Assembly: GCA_001931905.2 (NCBI GenBank) | Contig: MSJI02000222.1 | Location: 1-38,987, forward strand | DNA length: 38,987 bases | Reading direction: 5' to 3' | Source of the DNA: Cladosporium sp. IMV 00045 | Taxonomy: Eukaryota > Ascomycota > Dothideomycetes > Cladosporiales > Cladosporiaceae | Part shown: piece by piece, positions 21,502 through 31,610 of the stretch | Layout of the letters: every line of letters begins with the position of its first letter | Position numbering within the stretch: position 1 is the stretch's first letter | The notes under the pieces: generated by a model | Seen by the model: only the letters and a program-made list of their open reading frames with translations | What the model was told of the DNA's origin: nothing | Databases searched by the model: none | Made by a program: the position numbers and the translations under genes

Positions 21502-23722
21502 ATGCGTTCTAGCACGTTGTTGGTCGCGCCGTTTCTAGCTGCCTTTGTCAGCGGCTGTCAACGCGATCGTCACATTCACACTACGAATCTTTTCAAGAGG
21601 CAATCCTCGCCATTGGCAAGCCGATCAGCGAATGAGCAGATTATCATTGACTCTTTTTCGAACGTATCTATATCGGAATGGTCGTATTACTACACCCATG
21701 GCGACCACGTGGCTGGCCGCAACAAGAGTCAAGCCCAATGGACAGCCGATAAGTGGGAGGAGGCAGGCATTCCTTCGAGCCTCGCCGAGTACAATGTGTT
21801 CCTCAACTACCCCCTCAACAACTCTCTCTCTTTGACCTACGCCAACGGCAGCACCTTCCACGCCGGTCTTGTCGAAGACGTTTTGGAAGAGGATGAAACC
21901 ACCACCTGGCCGAACCGCCTGCCTAGCTTTCACGGTTATTCAGCTACTGGAAACGCCAGCGCAGAATACGTCTACGTTGGCCTGGGCACTCAGCGCGATT
22001 ACCAGCGGCTGGTAGACCTTGGAGTCGAGCTCGAGGGCAAGGTCGCCTTAGCCAGATATGGTTCCATTTTCAGAGGCCTGAAGGTGAAGAACGCCCAGGA
22101 TCAGGGAATGATCGCCTGCATCATCTACACCGACCCTGCCGAGGACGGTAACGTCACTGTTGCAAATGGTTATGAGGAGTACCCCAACGGCGGTGCCCGT
22201 AACCCATCTCAAGTCCAACGAGGCAGCGTTCAGTTCCTATCAACCTACCCTGGTGACCCTTCCACACCTGGCTATCCATCTAGGGAGAATTCTACTCGCG
22301 CCGACACGTCTGATGTGCTTCCGAGGATTCCCTCTATCCCGATCTCTGAGAAAGATGCTCGTCCGCTGATTGCTGCACTCGAAGGCCACGGTGTGTCTGG
22401 CGAAGAAGTCAACCGCACTGGCTACGTGGGCGCCATCGAAGGCTCTTCTTACAGTTCCGGACCTGCACCAGGTGTCAAGCTGAACGTTCAGAACGAGATG
22501 GAGGAGGTGTACACCCCCATCTGGAATGCCATTGGAGTCATTAATGGCACCAACCCAGATGAAACGGTCATCATCGGCAATCACCGCGATGCATGGATTA
22601 TCGGCGGTGCTGCAGACCCGAACAGTGGCACGGCTGTCATCGTCGAGCTTGGCCGTGCCTTTGGCAAGCTCCTTGCTCAAGGATGGAAGCCAAAGCGCAA
22701 CATCGTCCTTGCTTCTTGGGACGCGGAAGAGTACGGTCTGGTTGGCTCCACTGAGTGGGTAGAGGAGTACATCCCTTGGCTCACCGGCACTGCCGTGTCA
22801 TACTTAAACATCGACATTGCTGCAAGCGGCCCCCACCCAATGATTGCTGCAACTCCTGAGCTCCACACGGTTGCCACCGACACCATGAAGAAAATCTCCT
22901 GGCCATTCACCAACAGGACCATGTACGATGTCTGGAACGAGGAAACTAACGGCACCGTCGGGGTCCTCGGAAGTGGCAGTGACTACACCGCTTTCGTGCA
23001 CCGCGGCATCGGCTCGGTATGTATGACATCTTCGGTACGGTGACAAGAGACGCTAACAATGACATAGATTGACATGGGATCTGACGGTGGACCTGGCGAC
23101 CCTCTTTACCCTTACCACAGCAATTACGACTCCTACCACTGGATGTCCACTTTTGGCGACCCTGGCTTCCACCACCACGAAGCCATGGGCGAGTACCTGT
23201 CTCTCCTCGCGTACAACCTAGCGACTGCTGAGCTGATCCCCTTCGATCTGCCCAACTACGCCGACCAGATGGACATGTATTACGAGGAACTCAGCACTGT
23301 AATTAGCAGTGGCTCTGGCAATCTGAGCATCTCGGATTTGCGCGACGCTATCGACACTTTCAGGTCACAGGCGAGCGAAGTTGTCGAGTTGGCTCAGCAG
23401 GCCGTCAGCAGCAACAACACCGAGTTGTTGCAGGTGGTCAACCACAAGTACCGAGACTTCCAGCGCGGTTTCACTTCTCAGGGTGGTCTCAACGACAGAG
23501 AGTTCTATCAGCACACTATTTTTGCGCCTGGAATTGACACTGGTGAGTATCAGAGGTAGAGATTGTCTTCCATTAATTGCTGACTGTCTTGCAGGTTATG
23601 CGCCTGTGACTTTCCCCGGCATCACAGAGGCTGTTGATGCTGACAACTATACTCTCGCCGAAGAATGGGTTAAGAAGACGGCGGCGGCTATTAGGGTTGC
23701 TGGCAACATCATCAAAACTTAG
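21502..23722 (+). CDS. Secreted M28 metallopeptidase, glutamate carboxypeptidase II / PSMA type
   Basis: Exons 21502-23016, 23068-23542 and 23595-23722 give 705 aa. Introns are 51 and 52 bp with donors GTATGT and GTGAGT and acceptors CATAG and TGCAG. A signal peptide is evident (MRSSTLLVAPFLAAFVSG). The order is an N-terminal region, a PA (protease-associated) insert around 150-310 (GKVALARYGSIFRGLKVKNA), the M28 zinc domain, and a TFR-like dimerisation domain at the C-terminus. Likely dinuclear zinc ligands are H361 (GNHRDAW), D372 (ADPNSG), E409/E410 (WDAEEYG), D438 (YLNIDIA) and H529 (DSYHWM), matching the PSMA pattern. N-glycosylation sequons are numerous. It probably removes C-terminal acidic residues from peptides outside the cell or in the vacuole; substrate specificity is inferred from the family. 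No missing active-site residue seen. Confidence 0.93.
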
Positions 23723-24208
23723 GCTGGTTGCTGTTTGTGAGATGCGTGAAGATGATGATTGATGACCGACAAGGACTATGGTAATCGCGGCGCTGTCGCA
23801 AGACATGGGGGCAATGCAGGGACATGATGAATACGAATCGAGAGCGGTTTTCACCGACAAAGAAGATAATGTACATTGGTATAGTAGGCTTCAATGGGTT
23901 GATGTTCATCATCGGCCAAGCAAGTTTGGCCTGTCTCTACGAAGTCAGTCGATCACGCCATCTTTTAATAATTCCCATATCTCATTTGGAAGTTCAAACA
24001 TGACTCCTGGCTCTACAACAGCTTGTGTTCTTTACGTGGAGTTAAACGCCCGATAACCGAGGCTAAGACCTTATCATATCACTCCCTGCCATCGCCCAGG
24101 CGAAAACGCCGGTATCGCATATCTCATTTCGTTGATTCGTTCTTCTAATGTCCTCAAACCCGCTGGAATTTGTAGACAACTAACCCAATCGATATCAAAC
24201 CCATCAAA
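23723..24208. other. Intergenic region
   Basis: About 490 bp without a supported gene. It should hold the 3' end signals of the carboxypeptidase gene and the promoter of the cupin gene. No clear TATA box within 100 bp of the ATG at 24209. Confidence 0.45.
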
Positions 24209-24686
24209 ATGCAATTAATCCGCGCCTCGCACAAGCCCGACACGGCCTCAAAGCAGCCCACGGAAACCTTCACGGGCACAGTACACATGGACCCGATCTT
24301 CACGGCGGACGACTGCATGGGCAACAACGTCTGCTTCACGCCAGGCGCACGCACATTCTGGCACACGCACGAGCGCGGTCAGATCCTCACTGTCACCATG
24401 GGCACGGGTTTCGTTTGCTCGAAAGGTGAAGCACCCCGGCGTTTGCAGGTCGGCGATATGGTCCATGTGCCTGCGGGAGAAACGCATTGGCATGGGGCTA
24501 CGGGGAGTACGGTCATGGCTCATACGGCGATTAGTTTGGGGAGTGAGTATATGATATTTTCGAAGGCTCCTCCTCGATGCGTTTAGTGTTCAGGGCCGAT
24601 TGTACTGACACGGGGTTACAGAGACCTCTTGGAAGGAAGAAGTGGAGCAGGCTGAATATGAGAAGGCTCATCAGAGTGCCGAATGA
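24209..24686 (+). CDS. Small single-domain cupin, (R)-mandelonitrile-lyase-like
   Basis: Exons 24209-24542 and 24622-24686 give 132 aa. The intron has donor GTGAGT and an acceptor after GGTTACAG; splicing replaces a short wrong tail by KTSWKEEVEQAEYEK, the usual ending of the family. Conserved blocks are FTGTVHMDPIF, GARTFWHTHERGQIL, GDMVHVPAGETHWHG and MAHTAISLG. The metal-site pattern H52, H54, Q58 and H93 corresponds to the Mn-binding His/His/Gln/His of bacterial cupin hydroxynitrile lyases. Length also agrees (about 130 aa). Bacterial relatives cleave or form cyanohydrins in vitro, but the natural substrate is generally unknown. The family is much more common in bacteria, so old horizontal transfer is possible, though the intron shows long residence. 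The downstream neighbour is a salicylate-hydroxylase-type enzyme. Confidence 0.85.
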
Positions 24687-25279
24687 GTTCTGAGGCAAAA
24701 TCGATAACAGCAATGTGTACTGATCCCCAATCTGCCGAAACCCAACAATATGTTCTCGTGCCACATTTAGATTTGCTTTCAGTGCTGTGAAAACATGAAT
24801 GCCAACATTTGAGTCGTGGTCTCGTGGGAAGAAACGCCGCTGACCTCATCGATTCTTGAAGTGGAGACAGACGCTAGCGTCGTCAATACTCCGAGCCGAA
24901 GTCGCACTTCCATTTGTTTACCATCCTTCTTGATTCTATCTCTTGATGACAGGAGAAGATCTATTCTGCAATGGATGGACAGAGGCAGGCCCTGATAAGA
25001 ACCTCCAAACCAGTCTTCTGATTGTCGAAATGCATCTGCCATTGGGAAGATCCTGTACAGTGTCGCGGTCTATAGCTGCACTGCACGTAAGGCCGTCGGA
25101 CATCTGCACGGATGATGCGTACAAGAGTCCGACACCTTACCATACTCGATGCTGTGAGTTATAGAAGACCGCCCGAGACCTGATGCATACCTTGTAGGTT
25201 ACACAGGCTCCTCTCCTTCCTCAAACTCCACGTTCGCCCTCCCAAAACTTCCTCCCACAACATTCTTGAACTCCTCACA
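24687..25279. other. Intergenic region between cupin and FAD monooxygenase genes
   Basis: About 590 bp, no gene supported on either strand. Probably cupin terminator and monooxygenase promoter. Confidence 0.45.
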
Positions 25280-26578
25280 ATGGGCTCGACCGCACCAGAC
25301 CGCAAAATCAAGATCGCCATAGCCGGCGGAGGAATCGCAGGCCTTGCATTGGCCGCAGGACTCGCGAAGAAACCACATCTCGAAGTCCACGTCTACGAAG
25401 GCGTGCCTGAATACAAAGACGTCGGCGCCGGCCTTGCGCTGCATATGAACGCCATCAAGGCCATGACGCTCATCGGACCGGAAGTGAAACAAGTCTACTT
25501 CGACAAAGCGCTCAGCCAAGGCGATGAAGAGACGGAGATGGTTACAGAGGTCATTCTTGGAGAGGGGCCAAACCAAGGAGAGCTTGTCGCGGAGTTGGGA
25601 AGAGCAAAGGGACGGAAGACGGTTGCGCGTTCTGATCTCCTTGATGGTCTTCTTCAGCTCGTGCCTAAGGAGTGCATTACGTTCGGCAAGAAAGTTAGCA
25701 GCATTTCCCAGGTGGATAATAGTGAGCACGCAGTGCACCTTACGTTCCAAGATGGCTCTTCCGCTCAAGCAGACTGCCTCATTGGTGCAGACGGTATTCA
25801 CAGTCAGACACGCAAGTATGTCCTAGGGCCCGACCATCCAGCCACCGAGCCTGTAAACCATGACGGCTGGCAAATCTACCGTACCATGGTCACTGCTGAG
25901 GAAGCGCGAAAGCACATCAATGAGAAGTGGACACGCTGCGTTCCTATCCTACTCGGACCCAGGGGCCACGTCAACTGCATCCCAGTGAACAAGGGCACGC
26001 GCCTCAGTGCTGGTGTTGCAGTACGAAGTGCCAAATTCACCGATGGCGGTGCACCGCCCCTCGATCCAGCGTTGTACGCGAACTACAGCGAGGACGCCCG
26101 CAAGATCGTGAATATGGTTGCGCGAGATACGAGCGCATCCTGGACCGCTGCCGACCACGATCATGCGCCGTACTACCACAAGAGCAAAGTCGCCATGATG
26201 GGCGACGCAGCGCACGCATCGATGCCTTTCGCGGGTAATGGTGCCGCACAAGCTCTCGAGGACTCCGCCGTGCTCGACCACCTCTTCTCCGCCGTACACG
26301 AGCCCTCGCAGATTCCCGCTGCTTTCGAAGCCTACGACAACGTGAGAAGACCGCGCTCGCAGAAGGTGGTGGATCTGGCAAGGCAATTTGGGAGAATATA
26401 CGCGTACGCCGAAGACGGCATGCATGAGGATCCGACGCGGATGAAGCAGTTTTTCGCGGGTGCTGCGGCTTTTACGAATAACGCGGATTTGCAAAAGCAG
26501 AACGATGACGCGATGGATGTGTTCAAGGCAGCTTTGACGGGAGACGTCGACGCTAGTAGTGCGATTGAGATCGTCTAG
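25280..26578 (+). CDS. FAD-dependent aromatic monooxygenase, salicylate 1-hydroxylase type
   Basis: Single exon, 432 aa, a normal length for the group A flavoprotein monooxygenases that decarboxylate and hydroxylate salicylate to catechol with NAD(P)H and O2. Features are the Rossmann FAD motif IAGGGIAGLALA (Gly at 16, 18 and 21), a GADGIHSQTR DG-motif near residue 170, and GDAAHASMPFAGNGAAQALE near 308-327 (the GD motif that contacts FAD ribityl). ALHMNAIKAM and a Trp/Tyr-containing GWQIYRTM segment typical of fungal salicylate hydroxylases are also present. No signal peptide or membrane segment, so cytosolic. The exact substrate cannot be fixed from sequence: related enzymes hydroxylate 6-methylsalicylate, gentisate-pathway or secondary-metabolite phenols. 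It ends 49 bp from the convergent hypothetical gene. Confidence 0.88.
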   Translation: MGSTAPDRKIKIAIAGGGIAGLALAAGLAKKPHLEVHVYEGVPEYKDVGAGLALHMNAIKAMTLIGPEVKQVYFDKALSQGDEETEMVTEVILGEGPNQGELVAELGRAKGRKTVARSDLLDGLLQLVPKECITFGKKVSSISQVDNSEHAVHLTFQDGSSAQADCLIGADGIHSQTRKYVLGPDHPATEPVNHDGWQIYRTMVTAEEARKHINEKWTRCVPILLGPRGHVNCIPVNKGTRLSAGVAVRSAKFTDGGAPPLDPALYANYSEDARKIVNMVARDTSASWTAADHDHAPYYHKSKVAMMGDAAHASMPFAGNGAAQALEDSAVLDHLFSAVHEPSQIPAAFEAYDNVRRPRSQKVVDLARQFGRIYAYAEDGMHEDPTRMKQFFAGAAAFTNNADLQKQNDDAMDVFKAALTGDVDASSAIEIV

Positions 26579-26627
26579 ATGCAGTGGATCACTACTCCTT
26601 GTCCTTGCTTTCAGAGGCTTGATTCTT

Positions 26628-27161
26628 CTATTCCCCCGTCTCCTCCTCCACAGGCCCTTCTTCCGGTCCGTCATTTGCGTTCTCCCCAAACATCATTTTA
26701 GCCCATTTCAATGCTCGCTCCGTTGCCTCTTTCATACCATCGTCACTCTCACCCCCTTCGGCAGCGTCTACCCAGGCAACTTTCAATTCAAAGAGTCCCG
26801 GTGGTGTAAACTCTTCCCTAACGCCATCCACAAGTCCGGTCAGTGAGAGAGGGTTTAACCATCGCAGATCAACTTCGTGCGGAACTGTCGGATCAAGCTG
26901 TCCTGGCTCTGGAAATAGCTCAGTCTCGAAGTCAGGAAAAGGTTGGAGAGGAGATGAGGATGTTGCGCTCGAGGCTGACTCTTGAGTGGGTGGTTCAGGA
27001 TATTCGATATTCCACAAGGAGAATGGGTCGGCCATCACTTCTTGTGTAGGTGGATTGGGAAACTCGATCGTCAACAATGAAAATGGGTTGTCCACAACTG
27101 ATTCAAAGTTTGCTCTGGTCGATTCATGGGGTGTTTGTTGCAGGCGAGAGAAAGCTTGCAC
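26628..27161 (-). CDS. Hypothetical acidic protein with an internal 20-residue repeat
   Basis: An open minus-strand frame with clear protein-like composition but no family I recognise. It contains two adjacent copies of a 20-residue unit, NPFSLLTIEFPNPPTQE and DPFSLWNIEYPEPPTQE (about 27089-27030 and 27029-26970). A Ser/Pro-rich linker follows, then LRWLNPLSLTGLVDGVREEF, and the end is very acidic (EEGPVEEETGE). The 5' limit is uncertain: the frame opens at 27161 with GTG, and the first in-frame ATG is at 27035, which would leave only the second repeat. An upstream exon is possible. A TATA-like element lies at 27176-27184. It converges on the monooxygenase gene. It could be a real small gene or a decaying one. 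Confidence 0.5.
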   Translation of the reverse strand: MQAFSRLQQTPHESTRANFESVVDNPFSLLTIEFPNPPTQEVMADPFSLWNIEYPEPPTQESASSATSSSPLQPFPDFETELFPEPGQLDPTVPHEVDLRWLNPLSLTGLVDGVREEFTPPGLFELKVAWVDAAEGGESDDGMKEATERALKWAKMMFGENANDGPEEGPVEEETGE

Positions 27162-27175
27162 AGACTGTGAAGTAC

Positions 27176-27184
27176 CTATATATG
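27176..27184 (-). promoter_or_regulatory. Possible TATA box for the minus-strand hypothetical gene
   Basis: On the minus strand the sequence reads GCATATATAGG, 15 bp upstream of the open frame that begins at 27161. The spacing would place the transcription start inside that frame, which argues against the GTG at 27161 being the start. Confidence 0.3.
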
Positions 27185-27684
27185 CCTTGGCTTTTGATGA
27201 TGCTCATAGTCAATAATGCTTGTGATGGTCAATGAAGCTTCTTACTATATCTCCTCATCGAATGATCGAATGTAGAGCCGCCAAAGTGTCCAAATCACGC
27301 TCATCCTGCATGTGGAGCAGTAAACAAGGTACGAAAAGCCATAACATGATGTGATCAGGATGATTCGTAAATGGCCACGCTCTCCAACAATGAGATAAGA
27401 TACATGACAAGTGGACGTGATATTCAGCCTCATACGAAGGGGCAGGTAACGACTACTCGGGTTCTCATGCATGATACTTCGCGAATATGGCCAATAGCCG
27501 TTACAGCGCTTAAGCACCCCAGACATTCTAGGCAATAGGTTGCCTTCGCCCTTGCTGCTGCGCCTCAACCTGTCTACGCATCTACTCAAGTATATGTCTA
27601 GTGTCGTGAAAGGTCTTCATGCGCAGGACGCTCAAGGGTCCAGTTGGCTCTCTATTTGCTTCCAGAGATGACTTGATCCATATG
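27185..27684. other. Gene-free stretch at the border to decayed sequence
   Basis: No family resemblance in any frame. A 114-codon minus frame (27245-27589) has no supporting feature. This is the left edge of the region where only pseudogenes and repeats are found. Confidence 0.45.
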
Positions 27685-27741
27685 TCAAGTTGAATCTTTG
27701 TCATCAAGTTGAACCTTCGTCATCAAACTCAACTTTTGTCG
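27685..27741. repeat. Three tandem copies of a 19-bp unit
   Basis: TCAAGTTGAATCTTTGTCA, TCAAGTTGAACCTTCGTCA and TCAAACTCAACTTTTGTCG follow one another exactly at 27685, 27704 and 27723. The array sits just before the start of the NACHT-ankyrin pseudogene. Confidence 0.85.
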
Positions 27742-27764
27742 CGAGCATCGAGCTCATTACCAAC

Positions 27765-28771
27765 ATGTTGTCGTCGCCGACCGCAGCTCCCACCGCGTCT
27801 CACCCTCCGGCAAGTCAGCCCACTAGAAGACAGGACCTCTAGGTCAAATCCAGCGATTCTCTCAAGGTCGTTGAGTGTTTTGCTGCATCTGCGAAGAAAG
27901 CAAATGCAGCAAACTCGACAACACCGTCAAAGCTCTCCGTTAGGACGTCCTGGAAATGGCCGAGTCGAAACGCAAAGAAACAATCAAGAGGCGATGGCGA
28001 ATTGAGACCAGTCGTGGACAAGAGGTCATCGTGCGCGCTGTGGTAAAGAGATTGCTGCATTAGCTTATTCGCTTCAAAGAAGTCGGGGCAATGTCGTCCA
28101 ACATAACCCTACGCACGCTGGCCTGCCGTGGGCGGCCGCTTGATTCGTCTTCGAGGCTTTGATCGACTATATAGAGTTCGAAGGACAAGCTATGGAGGAG
28201 CTTGAGATGATCTCACAGCTACTCGCTAGTGTTGGCATGATTGAGCTCGAGTACGTGGGCTTGACATTACTACTAGAGGTGCAAGACTCCTTTAGTGGAT
28301 GAATTTGTCTGCGCTCTGACGAGTCTGGCAGAGATTGCTAAACTCTTCTCGAAACCGAAACGAGCCAAGCTTACAAAAGCGCCTTTCAGAGCTACACGAG
28401 GCGAAACGAAAGCCACGCGTCTTGCTCAAGAAGTGCAAGTACTTAGAATCAGGACCTTGATCGAAGGCAAGCGCCTACATGATTTAGCGATTCGCACCGC
28501 TGATCTGTCACAATGTGTAGAGAAAAGCGTAGAGCAGTACAAATACGTCGTGATCTTGAACTAGCTCTCAAAGTCGGACTACATCATACATCATGAGGAC
28601 TTTCGCGAGATGAGAACACCGGGCACAGGGCACTGGCTTCTCTAGCACCCGGGGTATAGAGCCTGGCTGCAAAGCAGTGTCAGCTCGACTCTACTATTAC
28701 ATGGAATCTCAGGCTACGGAAAGACGACCCTCAGTTGCGCTGTCATTGATAACAGTCTTGATGGCAGTTCA

Positions 28772-28829
<58 letters not shown>

Positions 28830-30740
28830 ATAAAGCTCCCCCAGTGAACTTCTACCGCTCCGCGGCGTGGTCAAATCTTAACAGGCGAGAGACTATCGGT
28901 GTCCTCAAAAGCGTCGTGCGCCAGCTTACTGCCGCCATGTCTCAACATCCCAAAATCCATAGCGACGTACTGGCGGCATATGACGCGAAAGCAGAGAACG
29001 CAAGACGGCATGGCTTCGATCTTCGCGATTCACGCATCGGCGCATGCGTTGCTCTGGTCCTGGCGTCACGCTATCAGAGAATCACTCAGACGTGCAAAGA
29101 TATGTCACAAAAGAAATGCAAGAGCTGAAGTTCTCAGAAGCACCGAAAGATCAGGTCATAGAGAGCTTAATGACCGGAGTTGGAGAAAAGTTCCAATGGG
29201 CCAAGTTTCAACTGTCTCGGCTGAAGGCCATTCGAAGTACACTTCTCAGAAACGATTTCCTTGAGGATGGGTCCGGCTCAAGGCAGCTACACTTGACCTT
29301 TACAAAGAGATCTTTGATTCGCTCTCACGGTCTGATGAGACCGCCCAGAAAGTCGATCAGCATCCACTCTGCTGGTTCCTTTACGCCCAAGAGCCATTGT
29401 CGATGGATGCATTCCTTGAAGCTATAGCGGCCACCACTAGTTGGGAAGACCCAGACCCGGACAAGCTTGTCCACAAAAACCTGGAGGTTTTGTTTACATT
29501 GACACGCAATCTGGAGTCTTTCATTCTGTCTATCAGTCAGCGCCAGAATTCCTTCAAGCTCAGCCGTCGTTCAATCCATATGAGGCTCAAGCTGGGATTT
29601 TCTGCAGACATTGATCAATGGAGGATGTGACCCGAAGAGTCAGCGCAAATTCACGTCTGCAATGCACGCAGCTTGCAGCGGCGGCAGTGAAGACAGTCCG
29701 ATGGCACTCCTCGAACTCAAATACATGTTCAGTGACCAGCGCTAGTTCCAACGATTATGTCTCTTGCGATCAGGAAGGCTGGGTTTGCGCGCGCGATATG
29801 GAAGCTTCGAGACCTTCCCTTCAGTACATCTACTCAAAGCAAACTAGATCAGCGGACTGCTTCATCGCGCATCATCAAGGGTGAGTACAAGGGACTGGAC
29901 ATCCGGCTAAAGCGATCTGCTTTGGCAGACATCATTGTACCAGGCAGTCTTGCCCTGAGCGCCATGCCATACACGGCCATCTGCTAGTAACCGACCTGCT
30001 TCTAGACCAAAGCATCGATGTCGACGAACCAGGCGAGGCCGGAAGTGCGCTGCATTGTGCGAGCGCATATGGGCACAAGACAGTATGCCGCATCCTTCTT
30101 GATCGCGGAGCAGGTGTCAACCGCAATGGCAAATTTGAAGGCGCTCTGCACGCAGCTGCAATGAAAGGACACGTAAGCAACATCAGGCCATTCCTTGACC
30201 CTGGGGCGGATGTGAACGCATCAGGTGGTTCTTATGGTACGCCGTTGCAAGCAGCTGCATATCGAGGACCTGCTGATTGCGTGAATGCTCTACGCCGCTC
30301 TGGCGCGCAACATTCCTCGCGATGCTCCACCTAGCAGAAGAGAACACTTGAAGTATCCGAGCAGAAGGATACACCATATTCGACATTCTACGCCAGATTC
30401 GCGGCATTCTACGGACAAGTCTCGCGACTTGCTGAATCCCAACTCAGATCGCCTGTGTCATAAGGCCCCCAAGCACGAGCTTGTATGATCTCCGAGGGAA
30501 ATTCTGCAGGCCCTCTATTTGCTAGAGGCCGCCGCTGCATTGGGTTTCAACAAGGTTCTCCTTGCGTTGCTCACGCAAACCAGACAATTGACGCCCTCTG
30601 GTAGTTGCTTCGACACCGCGCTCAGCCACAAGGAAAACTGCGCAGGAAGGCGAGCTAGTGGATATGTACCTGAGAGGCGGAGCGTAGTATCTGAGGGCCT
30701 AGCAGAAGTGAAGGAGAAGCAAGCTTACCTATGGAAGTCC
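27765..30740 (+). pseudogene. NACHT-ankyrin (NLR/STAND-type) pseudogene
   Basis: Fragments in all three + frames follow the usual fungal order. There is an N-terminal helical region (VVECFAASAKKANAA, VVQHNPTHAGLPWAAA, EALIDYIEFEGQAMEELEM, SQLLASVGMIELEYVG), then the linker TGHWLL-stop-HPGYRAWL. The NACHT Walker A follows (LLLHGISGYGKTTLSCAV, about 28690-28740), and FYRSAAWSNLNRRETIGVL, MTGVGEKFQWAKFQLSRL and PLSMDAFLEAIAATTSWED come next. Ankyrin repeats lie at about 30000-30300 (SALHCASAYGHKTVCRILLD, GALHAAAMKGHV, TPLQAAAYRG). TAG and TGA codons interrupt the frames (for example TAG at 27840, TGA after GLPWAAA, TAG before HPGYRAW) along with several frameshifts. Intact relatives act in nonself recognition and heterokaryon incompatibility. 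The 3' limit is vague; 30519-30740 has only weak ankyrin-like content. Confidence 0.8.
28772..28828 (+). repeat. (ACT)19 microsatellite
   Basis: A perfect run of 19 ACT triplets. It is in the same frame as the preceding Walker A motif and the following NFYRSAAWSNLN segment, so it would encode poly-threonine inserted between P-loop and the next NACHT block. Confidence 0.97.
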
Positions 30741-30884
30741 ACCTAGAGACGGTGACTAAATGAATATTCTAAGGAACCAGGCTACCCGCGGAAAGCAAGA
30801 ACGCAAAACCAAGTCCGCTTCGCTTCCCTCGTAGCAAACCAAAGAATCCGGATACGTACTACTTACCTTGTCTAACACTCGAAA

Positions 30885-31560
30885 ATGACCGAACACCTCA
30901 ATACCTTAAAGGAATCAACAATCCAAGGAGCGAAGGAGTTCCTCGAACACCTCGGAAAACAAGGAGCCAAATCGCTCGAGAATATCCGCGATAAGCACCT
31001 ATCCGAGTGCTTTAAAGTAGGGCCTTCTCAACTCTCCCGACTTCTACGCTCCGAACGCAACCTTTGTACTTTCGAAAAGAAAAAAGAACTCCCGAAGCGG
31101 CTATCAAGGATCTCCCAAAGAGTATCTTAACGGCAAAGTCCTTAACAAGGCAGAGAGCGTAATTAAAGAGAACAGTTCTAAAGGTCACGATATTGACGAA
31201 AGGATGTTACGCCGCTGTTACAGGGAAGCGACGTGTACACAGAGGCTCCACGTGGTATTCAACAAGTTTAATACAGGAAGAAAGGTATTCTCTAGCCGAG
31301 TCCATTCAAAAGGGGGCGGTGTGCCAAGGCGCCACTCTTATAGCGCGGGTAACGCCCGTGCTCATTTCCTAGGGCCTGCCTTTCATAGCCACAGAGTTGA
31401 GATTCCTAACGTCACTACTTATATGTTACGAAAGAAGCTACGAGAGCGAGGAGTAGGACGCTACATCTCTATTACGCGAGAAGATGTTAATAAAGACGAA
31501 GCCTAAGAACGAGTCAAATTCGCGAAGGATTTACTTTGTTGTTTCTCTATTAAAGAGGCT
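30885..31560 (+). mobile_element. Degraded transposase remnant, probably Tc1/mariner-like
   Basis: An 81-codon frame opens with MTEHLNTLKESTIQGAKEFL and is followed by shifted, stop-ridden fragments. One of these (31204-31506, then past a TAA) reads YMLRKKLRERGVGRYISI and ERVKFAKDLL. This resembles the helix-turn-helix start and the mid-section of fungal Tc1/mariner (pogo/Fot/Molly-like) transposases. No DDE triad or terminal inverted repeats could be recognised, so the assignment is tentative. The remnant abuts the rDNA spacer at about 31.6 kb. TA-rich substitutions suggest that RIP also hit this element. Confidence 0.45.
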
Positions 31561-31610
31561 TTCTAACAATATAATAACATAACGAATTTAATATAGACCC
31601 ACGTTTGAAC

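Noticed and set aside
25949..26689. 246-codon minus frame over the monooxygenase gene
   Set aside because: Lies opposite conserved FAD motifs; composition is the complement of the real gene.
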